This document shows, in pieces, positions 13,580-25,900 of a DNA stretch of 64,000 nucleotides. The notes under the pieces were generated by a model. It saw nothing but the letters and a program-made list of their open reading frames with translations. It did not search any database and had not been told where the DNA came from. The DNA is from Muricea muricata (lineage: Eukaryota; Cnidaria; Anthozoa; Malacalcyonacea; Plexauridae), in the NCBI GenBank assembly GCA_963855995.1, contig OY979717.1, positions 63,978,243 through 64,042,242 on the forward strand, read 5' to 3'. Made by a program: the position numbers and the translations under genes. Within the stretch, counting starts at the first letter, position 1; every line of letters begins with the position of its first letter.

Positions 13580-13755
13580 AGATAACATTTTGCCGTTGTC
13601 TGTTCAGTTATAGATACACGTAAGACGTCATAATGTGGTAAGAACATCAGTGACCCACTCGCCTAGGTGGCTCATGGGCCACTTTTTTGTTCTTACCACA
13701 TTATGACGTCATACCGTGTATCTACAACTAAACAGAAAACGGCAAACTGTTATCT
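13580..13755. repeat. Palindromic MITE-like element
   Basis: The outer sequence GATAACATTTTGCCGTTGTC is repeated in reverse complement at the right end. The arms continue through ATAATGTGGTAAGAAC. The loop holds GTGACCCACTCGCCTAGG. It lies just downstream of the last confident CFAP410 exon. Confidence 0.6.
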
Positions 13756-13821
13756 ATAGAGAGGGATAGACATTCCTGTATTTGCAGTACAGAAATGATT
13801 AAAAGTTAAATATTTTCTTAC

Positions 13822-16800
13822 TTGGTTTGGTCAAGTAGTTCTTGGGTAGATTTTTGTCCATTGTAAATCTCATGCGTTTCTAGAAAATAACATTAAATTC
13901 ATTAAATTTCATGAATTGTGAGGTCATGCCAATCATGCATCTAAACACACACTAGTTTCGGAAAAACGTCTGCAACGCACATTGTACTTAAAGTTTAAAC
14001 AGATTTTACAAGAATGCAAGACATTACCATCGTTTCCGGTATTTGCTAAATCTTTCGCTTCATGGCTACTAACATCCTAAAATGTACCCAAGAATTTTGT
14101 ATTCTCAGCAATGTTGCACTCCAAGTAGGACTCTGTGTTTTAACATCAAGAGATACAATAGAGAAAACATTAGGGTACGCAGATACTATTAGGTTCATCA
14201 TACTAATTTAATATTATAGCAAACTAACATTCAACAACTCAATATGAATCAACACGAAACTGAAAATCGGAGGAAAAAGGAAACACAAGAAAGAGAAAAC
14301 GCAAGTTGTAACGGTCATCAACTTCATGTTTGTTTGACTATGAATATTTAATCTGAATGACTAAATCAACAAGTTTCAAACCCAGTTAAATCTCACTGAC
14401 TTAATGGTCGTGTTTAACATTCTTAACTTTGAAATATCCATGAATCTTCTAAAAAGAAAGTCTAGATTAGTAAGAAGGCTGAATTCTTACATTACAGCTA
14501 GCTTCTTCAACATCATTTTTGTCCTTTTCTTCTGAACAAACTTCTGCAACAGTAAATGCAATGTACTTAGTTAATACATTGGTATGTGTACAATCTTTCA
14601 TAACATTGGAAGAACTATAATTATATTGCAAAATCGAACTTTGAATTCAACCTTCGTAGATCACACCATGAACTTCGTTAACTACCCATGATTCCACGTA
14701 AGATGTGTAGAATCAGATTTCATACAATAGCACCAACCCGTTTCGAAACGTTGAAATCTTTTGCTCTCAAATTGCTTCTCATTTTGCACTTGAAATAATG
14801 CGTATACTAAATCGCATTTTCAGCCACAAGTAAAACAGCACTTTTTACTAAACTGTTGTTGATGAAATTCATTATCTGCTATTTGTATTTTGATTAAGCC
14901 AAAACTCCCTTGAGGTTTCTGGACCTTCGAAATGAAACAGTGATAGACTCTTTAGAAAAACTTTCCTGTTGCATTAAATAATGTCCATACGTCTTTAAAA
15001 TAGCCGAGGCAATCCTACCACATATGGAAATATCGTTTTAGTTTTTGCTTAGGTTTTTAACAACTCATCCCAAGGTATTTATGTCGCCTTAATCACTAGG
15101 CGCCCTAGTTTATCAACCAAATCAGTTTTACACCCTTGCTTAATGACACAGATCCTCTGCCTAGTACTCCTCCAACCTAGGAGTAAAACATTTTCCATCA
15201 AAACAATTTCTCTCTAATCTAGTTACTAATCTATCCATATGAAATAGTTTTGAAAGTGGGCAGTGGAAAATCTATCTGTGCTGTAAAAAACACCATACAG
15301 TTGCAATAACACTATCATCTGTATTAAACGCTAGATCAATAACTTTTAGATCACACTAGACTAATAGTATCTGAATTGTCATAATAAAATACAATTTCGT
15401 GGAAACACCACGTAAGTTCATCATCGCAATGATATGATCAACTCGCATTGCGATGATAAACTCACGTGGTGTTTCCACAAAATTGTATTTTGATCTGATA
15501 TTCACCATGAAAACATACAAGGAACTAATTAACCTGAACTGTGTTTCTATTAACGTAGTATATCCTGTTTTTCATCTTCATTACGTAGGATCTAATAAGA
15601 CTGAATTCAATTCTAGTTCGATTTCGCAATCACAAATCATTTATGCATATATACAAATAAAAACCTTGTATGGTAGCCATAATAAACTCCCATAATGTTA
15701 TATTTTATATTCCAATGTACGGATCACGGGGAACTTCAGTAGCTGAAGTTGAAGCATAGAGATTAGAAATAACACGGCATCGTGATCATTTTTCAATGAA
15801 AAACTCCAAAAGAACGCAGCTATTAGTGGCAAATTCATGCCCCGGGAGCCAGGCCAAGGGCCTTTTGGAAAAACTAATACCTCCTTAATAACCGTTATTG
15901 CCGTTATTTGATGTCGTTTTGATGGTTTGCGGGCAAACAGTGCTTTTCCAATTGTTTTTACTATTTTAAACAATCCGGAATAATATTTTAAATATTTTTA
16001 CGGGGCAAAACAGAAAATGTGTATCGTTTGACGTGAATGTTTTGAAAACTGTAACGAGTCACCTTAACCGGCTACCTTAACATAAAAAAGCGCGCCACGT
16101 AAATATATGAAAGCCTTTTTATACTAAATAATAATTAACATTCAATAAAAACTAACCAATATTATCCAGTTTTTCTATGTTAGGTAAATTTTTGAGAATG
16201 GTTGATCTGTAACCAGGTACCAGAGAACATGGATTATCTGATAGCCACAAAACTTTCAAACTCGGCAAATCCTTTAAAAATTGTATTTCATCTAAATCTG
16301 AAATACTATTCCTGCGAAGGTACAGTTCTTTCAATTTTGGACCTTTGGTTAGCAAGGAGTTAAGGATTACTTAATGGCAAAACATCTCTGTATTCCTATT
16401 TTATGCTGATAGTAAGTTAGGGTTATATTAAAAAATATCATTAAGAAGTCAAAGATTATAATTTCTCTTTTGAAACAATACATCTTATAACATAGAAGTT
16501 AACCAAGGTTATTAAAGCAAATGTTTGCCTTTTGCCGGGCGGTGTTATCATTAGTAGTGTACTAGTATACTGTCGGTGTTACTTCTGGTGCTAAAGTTAC
16601 ATCTTGGTAAAAATGTTCAGCGCAAACTCCTAAGTTCTGCTGTTAATAATTATGTACTTTCAAATGTGATGTTCTTTAATTTCATACAAAAAGATACAGT
16701 GTGCAAAATCTTTTAAACTTTTAATTTCATTCACACTAAAATAAAGAAATGCAAAGATAGCACAAACCTAGCTGGTGCATTCCAACATTGAACTTAATGG

Positions 16801-19487
16801 ACTTTATCCGATATATCATGAACATATCTTTATGTCAACATCGGGCACTGATGGCAACAACTTCTGTTCTTATACTGTACTGGACTGGTGTTTATATGTA
16901 TACTGCTACTGTAGTAGATAAGAATAATCAATATATAGTCACCATTTAAATAGAACAGTCCACTTGCCTTAATGTTACGACTTCGACATTGGGCATATTT
17001 CTTAATATAGAAATCTAAAACCACACAATTAATATATAGAAACACATCAGCTGTTTTGCTTTTGACTGGCACATGACTTACTGCAGTTGCTGCATGCATA
17101 ACAAAATAACTTGATAATTGGAAATAGGACCACAAGGTGTATAAAAACACAACCTCGGAATTTCCAAGAAAATAGATGTAGATAGATATAATGATAAGAT
17201 GAAAATAGATATGCTTAAGCATAAAAAATTTTAGCTTGACTTTTCTGCCAATAGGAGTTATTTGAATTCAAGAAGCAGAAATTTATGCGGGTTTAGCATA
17301 GTTCTCAGACATTCAAATTATAACAAGAGGATAATTTGTACAGTGCATGTCAATTTTTCACTAGCAACGTTAGTATAATCTAAATCTGTGTATTTCCGAT
17401 GTGATTAATGGTCACATACTTACATCAGAGAGACCACTTCCCCTAAAAAAGATAGAACTAAAATAATTTTTTGTTTACCTACACCAATAATTCATATACA
17501 GAAAATATAAATAACAATCTATATGATAATTTTAGTACATCTTACAAAAAAATTTAGGGCCTGTTTATATAAGTCATTTGGAACGAAAAATTCAGTTTGT
17601 CCCGATCAGGCAGGATGGAGGATTTATATGACAAAAATCGTCCCGCTTGAGACGGGATCCCGGGTGTTGAAAGCGAGATCCTGCCTAAGTCAGGGGTCAA
17701 ACGGCATAAGTTTCTTAGAAAATGTGCCTGCAAAATGTCTTCAGTGTCTTCTTACACAACGAGTATTGAATTATGCAGGAAGAACAAAATGTATTGCCAC
17801 AGCCAGAAAAAAATCGGGCTTGGTTGCAAAATATTGTAAAAGAAGAAAAACATAGTATACAGTTGTAAAAAAATGTTTCCACATTAGCCAAATTTGGCCA
17901 GGATTGGTAAGCTGCACGTAATAAAGGTATAAAAAATTTGCAAACTTTGCAGGATTATATCTTCTGCATTTTGCAACATTTCGTAAACAAACAATTCAAT
18001 GCAATTCTACTTATTTTAAGATGCTCTTTCTAGCTGTAGCTATATTCTTGCGCAAATCAGAATTTAGTTAAAAGAGGAACCGTTAAAATGTCGGGATGCT
18101 GGAACCGACGGTTGCAGGCACATTTCTGAATGGATAACGTTCTTGCAGGCACATTTTGGAATCGGTGGTGATTTTTGCTTAGTCCTGCCTCGCCGTCAGC
18201 CGCTGATAGATATTAATGTGATGTCGAAGTGTGGTCGCTCAAGTGAACATAAAGTGAACCATTAGCCTTTTTCCAACTGAGATAGCAAAGCATGCATGGA
18301 TTGCTTGGAGGGACAGTGTGATAGAGTCATGAGATATGGAACGAATAGTGCAAACAACCCTAGAGGCTTTTCCTTAAGAGATAAACAGGCATCCTTTATA
18401 TTTTCCTGCTCCAATTTTAAGTTTTAATCAAAGTTCCCTGCCAGTTTGCATTGTCCTCCAAACAATCTATAGATAATATTGTGCTGTTAAGCTTTCGTGC
18501 TTAATGACATTTAAATGAGAAAGATGATCTTCCATGTCCGCGAATTGTCTAGGTCAAATACCGCTAAAGTTATGCAGGGGTAGTATTTTCGATCAGGGGA
18601 CTCAATTTATGGCAATCAAATGACACTCCTTGTTTGCGCAACCATCTTGAAGGTAATCTCATACACATGAAACACGAATAAAAAAGATTAGTTTAAGTTG
18701 GCAGTTAGAGTGCTCACTTCATCAAACCATGTGTCCGTTTGAAGAGGAAAAGAATTGTAAAGATATCAAAGGCATTATAAGCAAGATGGGACCTCACAAG
18801 TGTTCGATAGAGACAATGACTTGTATCTTTAAATTTTTCAGCAAAGCTTTTAATCAAGCTGAGTAAAGGAACAGTCTAATTTCGTCAATCTCATATGATA
18901 CAAAGGAAGCACATGAAAAGGAGAACTTTGACAATTAGTATATAATAAAATTAACTTTCTCTTTATATGCATTCTTAATTCTAATTGGTCAATTAACCTG
19001 AAAATAACTGCATACAAATAACACTCCAAGTGTGCACATTTGTTAAAAACATGGCTGAGCTACAAATAACACTCTGAGCATGCAGATTGTTTTCAATTAG
19101 GTAAACATTGATTGAACTCAGTTCTCGTGTTCGTTCATTTTCAGAAGCTCTCGGATCAAATAATTGATCAAATAATTGATCTTCTCACTACAGACAAATT
19201 ATGATATTTTGCCCGACCTCGTTCTCTACAAGACTAACAAGAGAACCTGTAACTAAGCAACAGTTTGAATTTCCACATTTTCGAAAAATTGAAATTGACC
19301 ATTGCAAATTAATTTATCACAGTCTTCTACAATATATTATCAAAATCGCTAAGGTTATACCACTAGTCAAATACAATATAAGTTTCTTACTATTTTTACT
19401 GACTTACCAGCAATTTAATTTCTTGACGTTGCCAAGTGAAGTGGCACGCGATCTCGACAAAACTACGTCTTCTGTGAGCGCACACAT
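13822..19487 (-). CDS. CFAP410: Cilia- and flagella-associated protein 410 (C21orf2), C-terminus incomplete
   Basis: Eight minus-strand exons were read from splice sites and family pattern: 19408-19487 (start), 17424-17442 (19-nt microexon), 16968-17014, 16698-16735, 16157-16342, 14491-14543, 14028-14076 and 13822-13879. All phases agree. The product starts MCALTEDVVLSRSRA, passes KKLNCWGSGLSDISILRNMP and a leucine-rich-repeat block with ELYLRRN and LWLSDNPC, and then a polar region. This order matches CFAP410, a basal-body/ciliary LRR protein that works with NEK1. The 176 codons found compare with about 256 aa in human; the missing part is the helical C-terminal domain. The intron after exon 3 uses a GC donor (AG|GCAAGT). 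The gene is head to head with FTCD and tail to tail with the GPCR. Confidence 0.85.
14544..16156. other. CFAP410 intron with palindrome and repeat fragment
   Basis: Contains a hairpin at about 15385-15490 (arms with GTGGAAACACCACGT) and a repeat fragment at about 15750-16015. That fragment matches, with changes, the interior of the MITE at 26745-27483: both hold the AGTGCTTTT...CAATTGTTTTTA stretch. No further CFAP410 exon was seen. Confidence 0.45.
17443..19407. other. CFAP410 intron 1
   Basis: About 2 kb with no recognised exon. A GC-richer patch at about 17590-17700 contains CGTCCCGCTTGAGACGGGATCCCGGG-like self-complementary sequence. Nothing else is supported. Confidence 0.4.
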
Positions 19488-19921
19488 TGTTATAGGCAGC
19501 TGTTACATCAGAAATCTGTTTGCAAAAAAAATTACTGGAGTAATGGACAGTAGACAGCAACAGGCATACAGCTTTTAGTTTAATGGAAGTAGATGATTGT
19601 ATATAATAAATACAATAAAAATGCAAATACCTTTCCAAGGAATGTGCCATAGACAGCGATCACGTTTGTTCCAAGAATCCGAAAGCAAAACAGAATTTAG
19701 AATTTATATAAAGAATTTATACTGTTCATAAAAACAGCGCCATGTCTTGTCCTTTATATCCCATTTTATCCCCCAACATTCCTCTTATTACTCCTAGTTG
19801 TTCTTTCATGTACAGCATACCAATATCCCGCTGGTTATTATTCTTTTTTAAAAAGATAACATTACTTTGAAAACAATAGCATTCAATTTTTTTTATAATT
19901 TGTATTTATAAATCAAAAAGA
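19488..19921. promoter_or_regulatory. Shared head-to-head promoter region of CFAP410 and FTCD
   Basis: 434 bp separate the two start codons on opposite strands, so both promoters and 5' UTRs must fit here unless upstream non-coding exons exist. The stretch is AT-rich with no clear TATA pair, and no RFX X-box was seen in it. The bidirectional role is inferred from geometry. Confidence 0.5.
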
Positions 19922-22900
19922 ATGGAATTATCAGAAAAAGTTGTTGAATGTGTTCCTAACTTTTCCGAAGGCCGTGATTCTACAATAATCAACAGTATTG
20001 CGAATGCCATATCACAAACGAAGAATTGTGTCTTAGTCGATGTAGATGCAGGAACTTCGACAAATAGAACTGTGTACACATTCTTTGGGACACCAGAAAG
20101 TGTAGTCGAAGGGGCATTCAATTGTGCTGTGGAAGCGAATAAGCTCATTGACATGACGAAACATATTGGTAGGACATTGTATAAAAATATTAATATGTTT
20201 ATATCAGCCCCACCCCCAACCCACCCAGATGCCCTCCCATACGTGTTGTTTAACTCTTGCAATTTTTGAAAGATGTAGATTTGTGGATTAGTACTTAATT
20301 AATGATCATATTGTTCTGAGTGTATGATCCCTTACCTAATTATTTTAGTGCAACATAATAGCCAGATTCTTTCTTTGCCAAGTTTTTGTGGATAAAATGT
20401 GGCCCATGTGCATTCTGTGCACTCCACCCCGGATATATCTGGCGTTGCATCGCTTTGTTTTGGGCTGTTAGCGCCGTGTATATACTGTAATTTGTATGTA
20501 ACTGCTTGTATTTTGTTAAAAATAGGCAAAATTTGGACTCTATGTCTTATGCTAATCCTTTTTTACATTTTGAAAATGCACTCTAGTCCAGCTGTTAAAG
20601 GCCACAAAAGTGCTCATTTCTTCACTTTCGTAATACAATTATGAAACTTTGCCACATTACTACTGTCCCTATGACTAAAAAATGTGATATAGGGTCAGCC
20701 GAATTTTTCAATTTATACTGACTTCTGCGCATGTCATGTTTGATGATGTCATCAATAGTCGAAATAATGTAAAATTAGGTGCTGTGTCAATTTTCCCAAT
20801 TATTTTTATAGAGCATCTAAACAGGATGAAAAACCTATATTAAGACTTTCGTGTTAAGACTATAGCTTCTGATATATCATACACAGAAGAATATTAAAAA
20901 TGCTGACTCAGCATTTTTAGTCCTCTGTATTTCCTTTAGCGATTAATAGTGGTCAGTTTCTTTTATCAATAATGCTGGTCCTTGTTTATGCTCGTCCTTG
21001 TAACACTCATGATGTTCAACTTCGTGAAAAAGCTTGTACTTATACTCTACAATATTGTGACTATTCTGAAATAAACTAAGCACTGGTACCTACAATCCTG
21101 GACAAAACTACTGACTACACTCTAATTATTTGCTCGACATGTGTGTACCTAATGAAAAACATCAAAATAGGCCCCTCAATTTACCCCCTCGCCCCCAAAA
21201 CAATGTTCAATCTGCAAGAAATGAAAACAACATTGATCAGTGGGGGGATGGGGGAGGTTTGTTCTATGTAATAACAATGAGCAAAGAAAATGACGATATT
21301 AGGAAAAGTGTCGTCAATGTTGTGTCAAGCGAATATCTCGCTATGAACGAATGCCTTTTTTGTGATTGACTTGACAAACCTTCAAATCTTCGTTCAGCTT
21401 CGACGTTTGAGATTGACCGAAAGGTGAGGGAGTGTGCTGTTCTTTTGAACGATGGAAATCTAATAGCCAAGTTATCAAGTCGTCCAGATATGGTGGCAAT
21501 GGAAGCTAAGTATCATGCTAAATGTCTCGTTTCCCTTTACAATCGGGCCAGGCCACTTAGAACAGGAACATGTAAGGCTGTCGAACATTCAGGGCCAAAT
21601 CTTGATGAACTAGCGTTTGCTGAACTCATTACTTATATCGAGGAACGACTGGACTCTGAAGATTTAGCATTGCTTAAGATGGCGGAGCTGACCATAATTT
21701 TTCGCACGAAATTGGAGAGTTCAAATCAAGCTTGCTTATTGTGTTTAACAGCATTTTACGTGAACATGGCACAACTTCACGAAATCGCCACACAAGAGCC
21801 AAAGAATGCCCAGTGCCCATATACACGTCGCTAAAAATCCACGGAATGACAAGAGATAAGTCACTTATTGACGCTTTTTTCAAGTTGGGATTGTGCATTT
21901 CCTACGACAGATTGTTGTCTCTATCTTCTGACATTGCCAATAGTGTTATAGCGCGGTACGAAAGTGAAGATGTGTTGTGCCCTTACGAGCTACCTACAGT
22001 AGGGATAACAGCCGAAATTTCAAATTTACACGGGTGCTCCACAAATACGTGTGTTTGATAGAGCTGGTTATTTGGAACATTTTGGTGTTTATTTCATTAA
22101 AATTGGTCAAGGCAATCAAAAGTTATGGCAATTTAAAGATTAGAATTTTAAACCATTTTTTGGAAGAGCGACATAGTATAATTATACTATAGTTGTGGTT
22201 AGGAGATGGCACCAAAATGCTTGTTATTAAGCCATATTTTTAACATTCAAGGTAATAACTTCTAGACATTTTATCCCATTACCTTGAAATTTTCAGAGCA
22301 CACTGGCTACCTTTAGAGAAACAATTTACTGTAACAAATGTACACTTGTGGTTGCTATGGCAACAGTAATGACGTCAATGAAGAACATAAGAAAATAGTG
22401 AAAACTGCAATTAGATAATTTATCAATCACAAATCTATTTGAAAAGGGTCAAAACACTTTTCATATATTAATTAAATCTTACTGACGTATAAAATGATAT
22501 AAAATCATGTTACTATGGAAACATGATGGCATCATAATGACATTAAAGCTCTAAACAATAATGACTGTTAAATATACTTGTTCACCATAAATGAAGTGCT
22601 TTTTTCAAAATTTTTAACATGGGAAAGTTTAGGAGAGGGTCCTGAGTCATCAACATGTTACAAAGAACTTTTTCAGTTGCCATGACAACCTTATGACGTC
22701 ATTATCATAATTTTAACATATTGATTTTCTTAACACATTGATTTTTTTATTTACATGCAATTGAACTTTGTAATTCTAGTTTGCAGTAACTCAAGTTCTA
22801 CACAATCTTTCTCAACTTAACTGTTTCCATGACAACACAGAAACTACGACATCACTGATGACGTCAGAGATGACATCACATTATTGCTATTATAGTCTTT

Positions 22901-25900
22901 TAGGAGTTGCATTTGTTGGATTCCCTTTTGCAATTCCAGATTGCAAATCAGCTGTACATGTCAACACTCACTAAAACTAAAATAGTGCTTTTTAACTAAT
23001 TTATTTGTCCTCTTATGTGTCCCAATTTGCCAAACCACCATTTATGCACCTAGCAAAGCTCCATTTGCATTTCGAATTGATTTACGATAAATTATAACCA
23101 ATTCTAAAACATAAAAAATATGACATTTAGTAAACTGCTGTGATTAAAATTTTATCACAATTAACTTATTTCCACTTTTCCATTCAGTCCATCAAATGTT
23201 TGTAAATCTAAACATTGTAAGGGTGTTGATTATTCCTTAATGAAATTAAATCTATTTAGCAATATAGAAATCCTGCAGATCACTACTAATACTTTGCATT
23301 ATTGGTAACTTGTTTGAAGTTTGAGCTAAACAGACTGCCCATTAAAATCGTATTTATAAGTAGGATTTTAATGATCTTGTATGATCTTGCATGTTGACTG
23401 CAAGACTCAGGTCAAGGGCACACAATATTTTCTTTACTCTTTCTCCTTGATTACCCTCAAACCCACCACATACCTCAAACATTTGTACAATAAACGGTAA
23501 CAAAGCTTTATATGATCACCGCTCCACCAGGCAGGTTTAATTTCTTCCGTCGCGAGAGCGACTAAATCCTTCGCATTCCATTGACCGCAGTTCGCACAGC
23601 ATGTTATTATTGTTACTTGTTAGCGAAGTCGCTTCCATACACGTTGAAATACCTAATATTCAAATACATTTACGGGGTGACTTGGAGGCTTTTACAACAC
23701 AAATTATACATCAAATTAAAGCTTAAAACACAAGGATTAAGCACATACCTGTTTCTTCTGACATTTGAATCTGTGCAAGCGTCGAGAACGGTTTATATCA
23801 TTCAAAATAATATTTCTCACCCGTAATCGCATAAATTCAAGAAGAAACACAGGAAGGCACTAGATAGGTCGAGTAAGAAAGGCACTAGATAGGATCGAGT
23901 AAAACCACGGCGAGCCCCCAATAGGTTAATATTTCATACATTTGACAGCGGTGCTTACAAGCACGGTTACATAAGCAGTATAAATTTAGTTTTTAACGAT
24001 AAACTTTGATTGGCCGCATTAGCACAGTCGTCAAGGTCCCGCGCTTCTGATCTGTATGTTCCGGGTTCGAGCCCAGTTACCCGCTTTTGTTTTATCCTTT
24101 TTTTTTCTTAATTTTTTGAATACTTTTTTTTCTTATATTCTTATATTTTTTCTTATAAAAACTATTCTCACTCACTATTCTCACTCACTGGGACTGTATC
24201 TACTTCACCAAATTTAGCTAAAAGCGCGAGCCCGAAGGGCGAGTAAGGACTCGGCCCGCCGTGGTTTTACTCGATCCTATCTAGTGCCTTCCAGAAACAC
24301 ATCACATATTATAGAGGGGACATTTATCTATCGTTTGACACGTATTTCACCCCATATGGCCTGGCAAGTCACTCCGGAATCCACCTCAAACAACACGTAC
24401 TCGCGCAGTTCCTCGGTGCCATGTCAAAATAACAGCGGGAATTTCAAAATTCATAGCAAACGCGACGCTCGATATTTTTTAAAATTCGCAATGGGAGACG
24501 TTAATATTCGGCAGACATTTAGATAAATACACGTTTGTTTTGTATAAAAAATTTTAAAACAATTGGGCAAGTGGTTTCAAAGCAATATGCATTCAAACAA
24601 ACCGTATTTTAGCTATTTTGCCTAATTAAAATATCCTGTTCCAATACCAGACCCCTGGCCGTGCGCGATCCCTACCTACAGGATTGTTCACAACAGCAGC
24701 GGTGGACAACATAGATCATAATCGTAGCTCCAGCAGCTCGCACGACTCTTTCCATAGTACAGCAATTTCGCTAGTGCAGCATCCAACAAACCAAGATAGT
24801 GGAGAATGTCGAGAAGTAGATTCGTTTGATCCCATCATTGCCGGCTCCAAAAAGATTTTGCACTTACCATCATCATTTCGCAACGTACCACCTGTGATTT
24901 TATCATGTGGTGAACTTCATGCTCCACCAGTTAATACCGACATGCAAGTTCAAACAACAATCAACGACGAGATGAGAAGATCGATTGGCTCCTACACGTT
25001 CAAAATCTTCTTCTCAGAGAGGATCTTGGTAAGGATGATGTCGTGCACAGCATATCGCGCATCAAAAACATCCCATCAACCTTCGAACGTGCTGTCATTG
25101 CTCTTCTTCCACTGTTCTTAGAGAATGCGCATTTACTCGCAATAATACTCCACTCAATGAATGTTGTTCAATCTGGTGTCCGTCATGTAAGCAATACTCA
25201 AACTCCAGTGATTGCAGTGGAGCAGCCCTTATTTGCTTCGGCCAAGCAAATTCAATGGAAGCTTGTTAATGGTCATGGTGAAGATAAATTTGTGGTGATG
25301 TTCGGCGGTCTGCACATTGAAATGACGGCTTTTAATTAAAGTGCTAGGCAAGTGGCTTGATGGGAGTGGATGGACGGAGATACTGACCAACGCTGAGATA
25401 GCTAGTCAAGGTGTCGTTGACTCTTTCATCACGTGCAGTCATTTCACGAGAACCAGACGCGCTCATCAAGTGACAGCAGCTTGCCATTACATTCTACAAC
25501 AGAATGCTTACGCGGAATCTTTCAAAGATTGGAGGGAAGATATGTCAAACAAGCATCCCCAGTTTCTGTACTGGGCAAGAGTTTTGGAGCTCCAAATTCT
25601 TTGTTTGCAACTGATGCGATCATTTAGAGAAGCTGACTTTACGTTATATCTTCAGTCGCTTAAACAGATTGTTCCGTGGATGTTTGCTTTAGACAATGTT
25701 CACTATGCAAGATGGTTGTCAGTTCATATTCGTGATATGTTAGAAATTCCAAACAAACATCCAGACGTCTTTTTTACCAGTTTTCCAATGGGTCGCTCGT
25801 GGTACACAAAACGAAGAGCTATTCTTGTCCGTAGCTTTAGATCAAGCGCACGAGCAAGTTAACGCTGTAGGAAAGAGAGAAGGAGGGGCTGTGGGACTGA

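Larger units (their letters stand above)
12304..13821. other. Convergent intergenic region between the GPCR and CFAP410
   Basis: Holds the hAT MITE (12386-12633), a low-confidence minus-strand terminal exon (12866-13031), a palindromic MITE (13580-13755) and a CRE-like TGACGTCA at about 13409. The rest shows no coding signal. Confidence 0.45.
21999..24675. mobile_element. 2.7-kb insertion inside the large TIR element, TIR GTAGGGAT, 5-bp TSD
   Basis: The host reading frame breaks at 21998 and resumes at 24681. Both junctions carry CTACA (21994-21998 and 24676-24680). The insertion starts GTAGGGAT and ends with its complement ATCCCTAC. Removing it with one CTACA joins the host frame as [14 protein letters not shown]. 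The interior has no long open frame. It carries four X-box/CRE-like motifs at 22351-22866 and a further MITE at 23852-24292. Confidence 0.7.

Noticed and set aside
15698-15973. 91-codon minus-strand frame inside the CFAP410 intron
   Set aside because: The sequence matches the interior of the MITE at 26745-27483, so it is repeat-derived and not an exon.
16830-17222. 130-codon minus-strand frame
   Set aside because: It overlaps CFAP410 exon 3 in another reading frame; the exon frame matches the family and this one does not.
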